Assembly: GCA_963700045.1 (NCBI GenBank)
Contig: CAVOWK010000025.1
Location: forward strand, 1-64,000
Length of the DNA: 64,000 bases
From: RPQJ01 sp963700045
GTDB lineage: Bacteria > Pseudomonadota > Gammaproteobacteria > Steroidobacterales > Steroidobacteraceae
Direction: 5' to 3'
A program made the translations under genes and the position numbers. Positions 18,192-26,642 of this stretch are shown in pieces. Within the stretch, counting starts at the first letter, position 1. Each line of letters opens with the position of its first letter. The notes under the pieces were generated by a model. It was not told the origin of the DNA and ran no database searches. It saw nothing but the letters and a program-made list of their open reading frames with translations.

Positions 18192-18755
18192 TCAGGGCAC
18201 CTTGGTCGCCGCGACTCCGGTGCCAGGCACATGCACCGTGCTCACGTCGATCTGGCTGAGGCGGTCGAATAGCCGAGCCTCGCTCCGCACTGGCCACCAG
18301 TCGTACAGAAAGATCTCGATCGGACGCCAAAGCGCGACCCAGGCGCCGATCACCAGGCTGTTCTCGATCAACGCCGCATAGCGCTCCGTTTGCACCATTT
18401 GCGCGGCCGACTCGGCAATGACGATGATGGGTCCGAGGAACAGCAGGGCGGCGAGCAGGCTGTAGCGCCCCATCCGCAGCAAGTCGCGCAGGTTACGGCG
18501 AGTCGCTGCTGCCCTGCGGTGAAAGTGATCGCGGACCGACCTCTCGACGACTGCGGCGTTGTCATCGGCGCCGAGTGGGGTTCCCAGCTTGATGGCAAGC
18601 GCCAGCGGACCCTTGCCCGGCAGCTCCTCGGCCCATTCGCGGATGTAGTCGGCCGCGTTGGGATCGAGGTCGCGCTCGTGGAACGGGGCGGGGTCCATGG
18701 AGTTGAACAGCCGCCGGATATCGGCCAGGTAGAGTTCGAGCACGTCGGCGGCCAT
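18192..18755 (-). CDS. Unknown membrane protein between RND pump and Mnh genes
   Basis: 187 residues, no family recognised. The N-terminal 95 residues are soluble and acidic (MAADVLELYLADIRRLFNSM). They are followed by two helices (YSLLAALLFLGPIIVIAESA and NSLVIGAWVALWRPIEIFLY) and a short soluble tail. It begins 6 bp after the RND permease stop and ends a few bases before mnhE. Its place in the middle of the operon suggests it belongs to one or both membrane systems. Confidence 0.75.
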   Translation of the reverse strand: MAADVLELYLADIRRLFNSMDPAPFHERDLDPNAADYIREWAEELPGKGPLALAIKLGTPLGADDNAAVVERSVRDHFHRRAAATRRNLRDLLRMGRYSLLAALLFLGPIIVIAESAAQMVQTERYAALIENSLVIGAWVALWRPIEIFLYDWWPVRSEARLFDRLSQIDVSTVHVPGTGVAATKVP

Positions 18756-18761
18756 GTCAGG

Positions 18762-21700
18762 TCAACCTCCCGCGGCCGCAGTCGCATGTTCCGGCTGCGG
18801 CACGGGCGCCGTCTCTTTCCCGAACACCGCCACGTACAAGGTGGGCAGCAGCACGAGCGTCAGCATGGTCGCGACCAGCAGGCCGCCCATGATGGCGAAG
18901 GCCATCGGGCCCCAGAATACGGTGGGCGCGATCGGGAGCAGACCGAGGATGGTCGACATTGCCGCGAGCATCATCGGCCGCATGCGCCCCGTCGCCGACG
19001 CGACCACAGCGTCGTACACGCCCTTGCCTTCGGCACGGTCGGTCTCGATCTGCACGATCAGGATGACCGCGTTCTTGGCGATCATGCCGATCAATGCCAG
19101 CACGCCCAGGATGGCGACGAAGCCCAGCGGCCGGTTGAACAGCAGCAGCGTCAGCACGACGCCGATGAGTCCCAGCGGCATGATGCCCACGACCAGGGCC
19201 AGCCGGCGGAAGCTCACCAGCTGGAACATCATGATGACCAGCATCAGCCCGATCATCAACGGCACCACCGCGAACACCGAGCCACGCGAAACCGCGCTCT
19301 CCTCGTACAAGCCGCCGGTGACGACCTTGTACGGCCTTGGCAGCTTGGCGGAGAACTCGGCGATCCTGGGTGTCAGCTCGCCAACCACCGTGTCGGGCAT
19401 CACACCGGGAATGACGTCCGCACGAACCGTAAGCGTGGGAACCCGGTCGCGCCGCCAGATCAGCGGCAGCTCCTGTTCCTCGGAGAAGGTGGCGAACTGG
19501 CGCAACGGCACCATGCGGCCGCCGGGCGTGGCGACCTGCAGCGAGCTGAGCGTCTCGAACGACGCGCGTTCGGCGTCGGTGGCGCGCGCGACTACGTTGA
19601 CCAGGTAGATGCCGTCGCGGACCTGGGTCACCGTCGTGCCCGAGATGGCGGTACTCAGCGTGCCGGCCAGGGCCGCCGAGCTGATGCCCAGCTGGCGCGC
19701 CTGGTCCTGGTTCACGTTGACTCGCAACTGCCGCGCCGGCTCCATCCAGTCGAAGTTGACGTGACGTGCGCGCGGCTCGGCACCCACGACCTTGGCCAGT
19801 TCCAGCGCGATGCGGCGCACCTCGTCCGGATCCGGACCCGAAACCCGGTACTGCAGCGGCCACCCGACCGGCGGCCCGAGTTCGAGCGGCGAAACGTAGC
19901 CGACGACGTCGGGGAACTCCTCGGCCAGCAGCTTTTCGAGCTTCGCATGCAACCGTTCGCGGGCCTCGACATCCTTGGCGACGATCACGAACTGGGCGAA
20001 GAACGGATTGGCGAGCTGGACGTTCAGCGTCAGGATGAAACGGATCGCGCCCCGGCCGACGTAGGCACTGTAGTGGTCGACGTCGGGGTCGCCCTTGAGC
20101 ATCGCCTCCATGCGCTCGACGTGCGCCTCTGTCGCGTGGATGGACGCGCTCTGCGGCAGCGTCATGTCCACGGTCAGCTCGGGGCGGTCGGATGCCGGGA
20201 AGAACTGTGCCGGCACGAACCGCAGCAGGAACAGCGACACCACGAATGCCCCGAGCGTGACGCCGATCGTCAGCCATGGCATGCGGATCGCGCCTTTCAG
20301 GAGGCTGCCGTAGGCCTTTTCGACCCGACTCGGCTTTGGATCGGCCTCGACCTTCGGCGGCTTCAGGATGGCCTTGCCGAGCAGCGGTGCGAAGATCACG
20401 GCCACCAGCCACGAGACGATCAGCGAGATGCCGACCACCGAGAAGATCGAGAACGTGTACTCGCCCGCCGAGCTCTTGGCGAAGCCGATCGGCACGAAGC
20501 TCGCGATCGTGACCAGCGTGCCGATCAGCATGGGCGCGGCCAGGGTGCGGTAGGCGAAGGTCGCCGCCTCGTCCTTGGTATCGCCGGCGCCGAGGCGCCG
20601 CAGCATCGCATCCACGGTCGTCATGGCGTCGTCGACCAGCAGGCCCAGTGCGATGATCAGCGCGCCCAGCGAGATGCGGTGCAGGTCGATGTTGGCGATG
20701 TCCATCACCGCGAACACGATCGCCAGCGTCAGCGGGATCGCCAGCGCGACCACCGTTCCGGGCCGCACGCCGAGGCTGACGAAGCTGCAGGCGAGAATGA
20801 TCACGATCGCCTGCCACAGCGAGGTCAGGAACTCGTTGATCGCGGTATCCACGGTGACCGCCTGGTCGGCCACCAGCGTCGGCTCGATCCCGACCGGCAG
20901 GCCGGCCTTGATGTCGGCCATTTCCTTGCGCACGTTTTCGCCGAGCGCCAGGATGTCGCCGGCATCGCGCATGGCGATCGCCAGTCCGATCGCAGGCTTG
21001 CCGTTGACGCGGAACATCGGTTGCGGTGGATCGACGAAGCCGCGCCGCACGGTGGCGATGTCGCCGAGCCGGAAGATGCGGTCGCCCGAGACGATGTTGA
21101 CCGATTCGATGGCGGCCGCGGAATCGAAGGCGCCGCTCACGCGCAGGAACACGCGTTCCCGCTCGCCCTGGATGGTGCCGGCCGGGCGGACGACGTTCTG
21201 GGCCTGCAGCGTGGCGAGGATGGCCCCCATGTTCAGGCGCAGTCCGGCCAGTCGCTCGGTGGAGAATTCCAGGTAGATCTGCTCGTCCTGCGCGCCGAGC
21301 ACCTCGATCTTGGAGACGTCGGGAACGTGCAGCAGCCGCGAGCGGGCAGCTTCCACATAGTCGCGCAGTTCGCGGAAGTTGAAGCCGTCGGCGGTGAAGG
21401 CGTAGATGATGCCGAAGGTGTCACCGAAGTCGTCGTTGAAGAAGGGCCCGACCACGCCCTGCGGCAGCGTGCCGCGCATGTCGCCGATGTTCTTGCGCAC
21501 CTGGTACCAGACGTCGGGCACGGCCGACGGTGGCGTTGAGCCCTTCAGGTCGATGAATATCGTCGTCTGGCCGGCGATCGTGTAGCTGCGCACCCGGTCG
21601 AGATAGTGGGTTTCCTGCAGAGTGCGCTCCAGCCGCTCGGTCACCTGCTGGAGCGTCTCGTCCGCCGTGGCGCCAGGCCAGCCGGCTGCAACGACCATCG

Positions 21701-21839
21701 TGCGCACGGTGAAGGCCGGGTCCTCGCCGCGGCCGAGACTCTTGAACGACAATGTGCCCGCGATCACCGCGAGGATCATCAGGAAGACGACCAGCGAGCG
21801 CTTGCTCAGCGCCCATTCCGACAGGTTGGGACCGATCAC
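18762..21839 (-). CDS. RND efflux permease (AcrB/HAE1-like)
   Basis: 1025-residue inner-membrane RND pump. It has the two-fold layout of the family: helix 1 at about residues 15-35, a large periplasmic loop (GRGEDPAFTVRTMVVAAGWP), helices 2-6 with GALIIALGLLVDDAMTTVDA in helix 4 (the DD pair for proton relay), then a second half ending in GLLVATMLTLVLLPTLYVAV. It starts at a GTG overlapping the adaptor's stop as GTGA. With the adaptor upstream it should form a tripartite exporter with an outer-membrane channel, which is not encoded here. Substrates are unknown. Confidence 0.93.
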   Translation of the reverse strand: MIGPNLSEWALSKRSLVVFLMILAVIAGTLSFKSLGRGEDPAFTVRTMVVAAGWPGATADETLQQVTERLERTLQETHYLDRVRSYTIAGQTTIFIDLKGSTPPSAVPDVWYQVRKNIGDMRGTLPQGVVGPFFNDDFGDTFGIIYAFTADGFNFRELRDYVEAARSRLLHVPDVSKIEVLGAQDEQIYLEFSTERLAGLRLNMGAILATLQAQNVVRPAGTIQGERERVFLRVSGAFDSAAAIESVNIVSGDRIFRLGDIATVRRGFVDPPQPMFRVNGKPAIGLAIAMRDAGDILALGENVRKEMADIKAGLPVGIEPTLVADQAVTVDTAINEFLTSLWQAIVIILACSFVSLGVRPGTVVALAIPLTLAIVFAVMDIANIDLHRISLGALIIALGLLVDDAMTTVDAMLRRLGAGDTKDEAATFAYRTLAAPMLIGTLVTIASFVPIGFAKSSAGEYTFSIFSVVGISLIVSWLVAVIFAPLLGKAILKPPKVEADPKPSRVEKAYGSLLKGAIRMPWLTIGVTLGAFVVSLFLLRFVPAQFFPASDRPELTVDMTLPQSASIHATEAHVERMEAMLKGDPDVDHYSAYVGRGAIRFILTLNVQLANPFFAQFVIVAKDVEARERLHAKLEKLLAEEFPDVVGYVSPLELGPPVGWPLQYRVSGPDPDEVRRIALELAKVVGAEPRARHVNFDWMEPARQLRVNVNQDQARQLGISSAALAGTLSTAISGTTVTQVRDGIYLVNVVARATDAERASFETLSSLQVATPGGRMVPLRQFATFSEEQELPLIWRRDRVPTLTVRADVIPGVMPDTVVGELTPRIAEFSAKLPRPYKVVTGGLYEESAVSRGSVFAVVPLMIGLMLVIMMFQLVSFRRLALVVGIMPLGLIGVVLTLLLFNRPLGFVAILGVLALIGMIAKNAVILIVQIETDRAEGKGVYDAVVASATGRMRPMMLAAMSTILGLLPIAPTVFWGPMAFAIMGGLLVATMLTLVLLPTLYVAVFGKETAPVPQPEHATAAAGG

Positions 21840-22951
21840 GACTGCGGGGTCTCCAGCGGGCGGACTTTCTGTCCCGGACGCAGGGTCTGCACGCCGGCGG
21901 TGACCACGATGTCACCGGGGTTCAGGCCGGACGCAACCTGCACCGTCGTCGCATTCGAACCGGCTACGGTGATGCTGCGCGCGGCGACGGTACCCGCCTT
22001 GGCGTCGTACAACCAAACGGCCGTCCCGCCGTCGGCACGTACCAGCGCGGCGGCCGGGATCTGAATCGCCGGCGCCGCGTCGAGCTTGACGCGGCCCGTG
22101 ACCGTGTTGCCGAGACGCATCGTCGGCGGCGGGTCAATGAGCTGCACGCGAACGGCGAAGGTGCCAGTCACCGGGTCGGCGCGAGGCGCAACCTCACGCA
22201 CCGTACCCGTCGCCGTGACCTTCGGGTCGTCAACCAGCGCGACCGTGACGCCGACTTTGCGTGTTGCGCTGTCCTTGACCTGCGCCGGCACGTCGAATAC
22301 GGCATCGCGCGCGCCTTCTCGCGCCACCTGCACGACCATGCTGCCGGCCCCGACCACCTCGCCGGGCTCGGCGCCGCGCGCGGTGACGACACCCGCGGCG
22401 GTGGCGTTCAACTGCGTGTAGCTCAGGCGGTTCTCCGCGAGGTTGACGCTCGCACGGGCCGAGTTCACCTGCGACTCGGCCATCTGCAGCACCGCGACCG
22501 CCTGGTCGAACGCCGCGCGCGATACGGCGTTCTCGGCCACCAGGTCGCGCATCCGGGCGTGGTTGTTGCGAGCCTCCACGAGCTGCGCCTGCGCAGCAAC
22601 GAGTTGCGCCCTTGCGGCCTGCAGGTTGCTTTCCTCATTCTGCGGGTCGAGCCGCGCCAGCACCTGGCCGGGGCGGACGGTGTCGCCAATCTCGACGTTT
22701 CGCTCGATCAGCCTGCCACCGATCCGGAACGATTCGTTGATTTCGGTCTGGGCCTGCACCCTGCCGGTCAGCACAAGGGTGTCGCCGACGGCTCGTGTCT
22801 CGATGGTCACCACGCGGACCGGCCGCACCTCGGCCGCCGGGGCTTCATCGCCGCCTCGGCAGGCAGAGAGAAGTGCCAGCATGGCGAGCGCGAGGAGGGT
22901 GGTCGTTCCCGGCGGACTGGCCGTTCGCTTGGCAGCAGACTTCAATGACAC
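21836..22951 (-). CDS. RND periplasmic adaptor lipoprotein (MFP)
   Basis: About 371 residues. It begins at a GTG at 22951 with GGGAG upstream, then a lipoprotein signal with lipobox LLSAC. Next come the first lipoyl half (VLTGRVQAQTEINESFRIGG; GDTVRPGQVLARLD), an alpha-hairpin (residues about 100-160), the second lipoyl half (LNATAAGVVTARGAEPGEVV) and a beta-barrel/membrane-proximal region. It links the inner-membrane pump to an outer-membrane channel. It is the first gene of the 9-kb minus-strand operon. Confidence 0.92.
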   Translation of the reverse strand: MSLKSAAKRTASPPGTTTLLALAMLALLSACRGGDEAPAAEVRPVRVVTIETRAVGDTLVLTGRVQAQTEINESFRIGGRLIERNVEIGDTVRPGQVLARLDPQNEESNLQAARAQLVAAQAQLVEARNNHARMRDLVAENAVSRAAFDQAVAVLQMAESQVNSARASVNLAENRLSYTQLNATAAGVVTARGAEPGEVVGAGSMVVQVAREGARDAVFDVPAQVKDSATRKVGVTVALVDDPKVTATGTVREVAPRADPVTGTFAVRVQLIDPPPTMRLGNTVTGRVKLDAAPAIQIPAAALVRADGGTAVWLYDAKAGTVAARSITVAGSNATTVQVASGLNPGDIVVTAGVQTLRPGQKVRPLETPQS

Positions 22952-23474
22952 TGGGCGGCTCCCTATCGATGCTTGCGCTTGATTCAAGGCGGGCTTAAGA
23001 CAGCATAGGACGCGTAGCTCCCGATAGCCACGCACAGCGTGGCGGCCATGCAGGCGCCGCAACTGTTCCACGTAATCAGCAAGCCGCCACCCTAAGCCGT
23101 CTTGTTGCCGCCTGCAATCGCAGCGTAGCGGGTTTCGTACGCGCAGCTGGTGGTGGCGCGCAGGCTCCGCAACCGCATCGAACGCAGCCTTGATGATCCT
23201 GTGACAATGCCGTGACCGCGCCTGCGGACCGGCGCGGAGGCGACCGCGTTGCTGGACTCGCCCCGCGTCTTGCACAGCCGCGCAACAATTCTTTTTCACC
23301 CAGCCCTGGATCGCTGATATCTTATCCGGCGCGACAAGCGTTGCGCGGCGCGGCAGGCACTCATCGAATGTCCGGTTCATCGGACAGGCGGCCATGCGCG
23401 CAGCCGAAAGCGCGCCATAGGCAAGTGCACCTTGCCCGTCGCCATACGTTCGAACAATTCAGGAGCAACAAGCA
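22952..23474. other. Intergenic region between divergent transcription units
   Basis: 523 bp with no convincing gene. It must hold the promoters of the minus-strand RND/Mnh operon and of the plus-strand glycine-zipper gene. Short reading frames here lack ribosome-binding sites and protein-like composition. I see no clear operator or regulator gene. Confidence 0.6.
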
Positions 23475-24041
23475 ATGAACATGCGCTGGAGTCTTGTCGG
23501 GTCAATCGCGCTGCTGGGCGCCGTCCTCGTGGCGGGTGAGGTCAATGCACAGACCACGGTGACCCACGGCCGCATCACGGCCGTGCGCCAGGTCAACATC
23601 GAGAACCAGGGCGCCAATGCCGCGGGCACGATCGTGGGTGGCGCGCTCGGCGTCGCCTCGGGTTCCGGGCAGTCGCGCAGCAATCGCGCGTTGCGGGGCG
23701 TGGGCGGTGCGGCCGTCGGCAGCCGCCTGGCAAGCGCAGCGGGCTCCTCGACCGGGTTCGAGTACACGGTGCTGATCGGTGGCACCAACACGATCCGCAT
23801 CGTGACCGAGCAGGCCGGGCTGCGCGTCGGTGATTGCGTCTCCGTCGAGCGCGGACAGTTCAATAACATTCGCCTCGCGGACGACGCGCGTTGCACTGCT
23901 GCCGCCAACGCGCCGGTGACGGCGGCGGACCGGGCGGAAGCGGACGCCTGCCTTGCCGCCAAGGACCAACTGCTGAATGCGGCGACGGACGCGGACTTCG
24001 ACCGCGCCGAGCGCCGGATGCGGCTGCTGTGCGGTGACTGA
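23475..24041 (+). CDS. Glycine-zipper outer-membrane protein (SlyB/Pcp-like)
   Basis: 188 residues with a cleavable signal peptide ending near VNAQTT. A repeated Gly/Ala-rich segment (AAGTIVGGALGVASGSGQSR and GVGGAAVGSRLASAAGSSTG) forms a glycine zipper like that of SlyB-type proteins. A beta-rich part follows (EYTVLIGGTNTIRIVTEQAG), then a helical C-terminus with three cysteines. No lipobox cysteine is visible, so it may be periplasmic or directly membrane inserted. AGGAG precedes the ATG. A hairpin lies downstream. Confidence 0.8.
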   Translation: MNMRWSLVGSIALLGAVLVAGEVNAQTTVTHGRITAVRQVNIENQGANAAGTIVGGALGVASGSGQSRSNRALRGVGGAAVGSRLASAAGSSTGFEYTVLIGGTNTIRIVTEQAGLRVGDCVSVERGQFNNIRLADDARCTAAANAPVTAADRAEADACLAAKDQLLNAATDADFDRAERRMRLLCGD

Positions 24042-24078
24042 TCTCCGGACCCAGGGTGATCGCGGGCTGAGGAACGGT

Positions 24079-24100
24079 GGAGGCCGGGCGTCCGGCCTCC
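24079..24100 (+). terminator. Strong hairpin after the glycine-zipper gene
   Basis: Perfect 9-bp arms GGAGGCCGG/CCGGCCTCC with a 4-base loop, 38 bp after the stop codon. No T-run follows. It is likely a terminator or a processing/stability hairpin before the next gene. Confidence 0.5.
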
Positions 24101-24131
24101 CGAAGATTAAGCTTGTATAGGGGTTTTGATA

Positions 24132-24700
24132 ATGAACAAAAGACATTTTCTTGCAGCATTGATGAGCGTGCTGGTGCTCGCCACAGGCTGCACCACGACG
24201 GGTCCAGGCTCCAGCGATCCAGCGACTCGCCGCCAGAACATCGATTCCGGCGTCGACAACGCACTGGCCAATTTGTACCGGCAGGACCCCGGGTTCACAG
24301 CAACTCGTCAACAGGGCGAGGGGGGTGCTTGGTGTTCCCAGCCGTGCTCGAGGCCGGATTCGTCGTCGGTGCCTGGAGGGGCGATGGCGCCTTGCGCAAG
24401 GGCGGCAAGACGGTCAGCTATCACCGCACGACGGGCGGCTCGTTCGGGCTGCAGGCCGGTGCCCAGTCCACTGCGGTATTTCTGCTGTTCATGACTGATG
24501 ACGCCCTGGCGCGATTCGAGGCCAGCCGGGGCTGGACAGCGGGCGTCGACGCGAGCGTCACGCTGATCACGGTCGGAGCGAACGCGCAAATGACCAGCGC
24601 CACCTCGCAGCAGCCGATCATCGGCTACGTGCTCTCGAACCAGGGAATCATGGCAGGCGTCACGGTCGACGGATCGCGGATTACCCGCCTGCAGCTCTGA
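24132..24700 (+). CDS. SYLF-domain (YSC84-like) lipoprotein, two frameshifts
   Basis: The N-terminus is a lipoprotein signal, MNKRHFLAALMSVLVLATGC. The mature part belongs to the SYLF/YSC84 lipid-binding family: short helices, then RARGVL, VFPAVLEAGFVVGAWRGDGA, a Gly-rich sheet region, and a C-terminus with VDGSRITRLQL. The protein is spread over three frames: one extra base near 24292 (in CCCCGGG) and one near 24331 (CTTGGTG). Removing both gives 189 codons without a break. Lipid binding is known for the family; its task here is unknown. Next gene is outer-membrane phospholipase A. Confidence 0.78.
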
Positions 24701-24715
24701 CGAACGACGCGCGTG

Positions 24716-25766
24716 ATGCTGTCGTCTAATCGGCGCCAGGCGCGCCTGCCAGGATTGGTCGTAGTCCTGGCAGGCGCGGCGTTCGCGCCGAGCATCGCAC
24801 GCGCGGAAACGCCCGGCGCGCGGTGCCTGGAAATAGCGGACGCCGTCGAGCGCCTCGCTTGCTTCGACGTCGCAATCGGTGCCGCGGTGCACGGCGGCGC
24901 CGCGACCACGCCCACACCGGCTGCGACGACGGTGCCCGCGGAGGCAGCTGCCGCGGTCACGCCGCGTCCCGCCTCTCTGATCGACACGGCCTGGGGCTTT
25001 CTTCCCGACTCGCAGGCGGGCGTACGTGAGGCTGCACCAGCCCAACTACCTCTTGCTGGGCCGCTACACGACGGACGCCAACATCGCACCCTACCAGCCA
25101 TTGTTCGATGCGTTCGATGAAGAGGGTGATTTCGACGACGTCGAGGCCAAGTTCCAGCTGAGCGTCAAGGGTCGGCTGCTGGCCACGGACGACAACCGCT
25201 GGGGACTGTGGTTCGCCTACACCCAACAGAGCCAGTGGCAGCTTTACAGCCCGGACATCTCGCGCCCGTTCCGTGAAACCAACTACATGCCGGAGATCTT
25301 CGGTAGCTTCCGCCCGGGTGTCGACATCGGCGGCTGGCAGTGGAACCTGCTCAATTTCGGGTACACGCACCAGTCGAACGGTCGTGCCGACCCGATCTCG
25401 CGCAGCTGGGACCGGCTGTTCGTCGAAGCGGGATTCGAGCGTGACAATTTCGTCCTGCTCGCCCGTGCCTGGACCCGAGTTACGCCGTCGGACTACGAAG
25501 ACGACAATCCCGACATCGTCGACTACTACGGCCACGGCGAGATCACGGGTATCTACAAGTGGCGGGACAACAGCTTCACCCTGATGGGTCGCGGCAATCT
25601 GAGCACCGGCAAGGGCGCGGCGCAGTTCACCTGGGCCTCACGCCCTCTGCTGGGGCCGCTGCGTGGTTATCTGCAGGTGTTCACAGGTTACGGCGAGAGC
25701 ATGATCGACTACGACTGGCGGCAGACGACGATTGGTCTCGGCGTGACGCTCAACGACCGGTTCTGA
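24716..25766 (+). CDS. pldA: Outer-membrane phospholipase A, frameshifted
   Basis: OMPLA hydrolyses phospholipids that reach the outer leaflet of the outer membrane. The catalytic His-Ser pair sits in YTHQSNGRADPISRSWDRLF, matching the family motif, and the barrel ends in a C-terminal phenylalanine (TLNDRF). The N-terminus has a signal peptide and a Cys-rich start (CLEIADAVERLACFD). The frame changes near 25021: DSQAG reads in one frame and YVRLHQPNYLLLGRY in the next. Removing one base yields 350 codons. Start ATG at 24716; a GTG lies one codon earlier. Confidence 0.85.
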
Positions 25767-25769
25767 ACC

Positions 25770-25791
25770 GGGCCGGCCTCGCAGCCGGCCC
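25770..25791. terminator. Bidirectional hairpin between convergent pldA and DUF3313 gene
   Basis: GGGCCGGC/GCCGGCCC arms of 8 bp with a 6-base loop start four bases after the pldA stop and lie 17 bp from the convergent gene's stop. Position favours a shared terminator, though no T-tract is seen. Confidence 0.5.
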
Positions 25792-25807
25792 CGCACTGCA
25801 GCGTCGT

Positions 25808-26488
25808 CTACTTGGCCGTTGCCCGGCCGTACATCTCGTCCAGGGCCTGGCGCAGCGCCGTCGCCCAGATTCCCATTGCGCGCCGCGCATCTGCGGTATT
25901 GGTCACCCGGTTTGTGACCTGCCAGGTGCCGCTGGTGCGGGCGCTCCGCGCATCGACGGCACGTGCCAGGAGTTCACCCGTCATCGAATCGCGCAGTTCA
26001 GCGACCAGTGTCATGCGTCCTGCGTTGGCCGTGTACGTGCGCGAACGGCCAGCCGACATCGTGTCCGGCGCGTTGATGTAAAGGTCCACGATCGCGGCCG
26101 TGACCCGCAACGTGTCCGGCCCGGCCGTTTCGACGAGCTGATAGCCGCCGCGTTCGAGTTCCGCTCGGAAAGTCTCGCGGAACAGGTCCGCCACCCCGGC
26201 CTGGATCGCGGCCATGTCGCCGGCGTCGAGCCGGCCGAGCTGGCTGCGGCCGCCGCGGTTCGGGTCCCAGTTCCTGGCGAAGCTGACCTCGACCGGGTCG
26301 ATCATCACGCTCCTGTAGCCAACGATTTCCGCATCCGGCCGGACGAAGACGGCGCCCAGGCGCGTGCCAGATTGCCGGACGAGACCATCCCATTCCTCTT
26401 GCGGGGCGGGTCGAGTGCTGGCGCATCCTGCGAGAGTGGTCGCAAGCAGCACGAGCAACATTGGCAACACTGAGCGAAAGCGAATCAT
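25808..26488 (-). CDS. DUF3313-like lipoprotein
   Basis: 226 residues with a lipoprotein signal (VLPMLLVLLATTLAGCAS; lipobox LAGC). The mature part has the pattern of DUF3313 lipoproteins (SVMIDPVEVSFARNWDPN; AGPDTLRVTAAIVDLYINAP; MTGELLARAVDARSA). It is predicted to be anchored in the periplasm or outer membrane. The start ATG at 26488 has GGAG upstream. Function unknown. It shares a terminator region with pldA and lies downstream of the patatin autotransporter on the same strand. Confidence 0.78.
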   Translation of the reverse strand: MIRFRSVLPMLLVLLATTLAGCASTRPAPQEEWDGLVRQSGTRLGAVFVRPDAEIVGYRSVMIDPVEVSFARNWDPNRGGRSQLGRLDAGDMAAIQAGVADLFRETFRAELERGGYQLVETAGPDTLRVTAAIVDLYINAPDTMSAGRSRTYTANAGRMTLVAELRDSMTGELLARAVDARSARTSGTWQVTNRVTNTADARRAMGIWATALRQALDEMYGRATAK

Positions 26489-26642
26489 TTTCACGCTCCA
26501 GGATAGAAGTGGTGACTGGCGAACCGTGCGGTCAAGCTGGCCCATGGCTATTCTGAGAACAATTCCCAGAAAGACAACGGGGCGAGGCTAACACGGCAAA
26601 GTCGACAGCTTCAATGCGCCGGCGCAGTGCCTTCGTGTGCGA

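Noticed and set aside
18390..21539. Very long plus-strand frame of over 1000 codons opposite the RND permease
   Set aside because: Rich in His, Gln, Arg and Asp with no recognisable domain; it mirrors a clear RND pump and arises from high GC codon bias.
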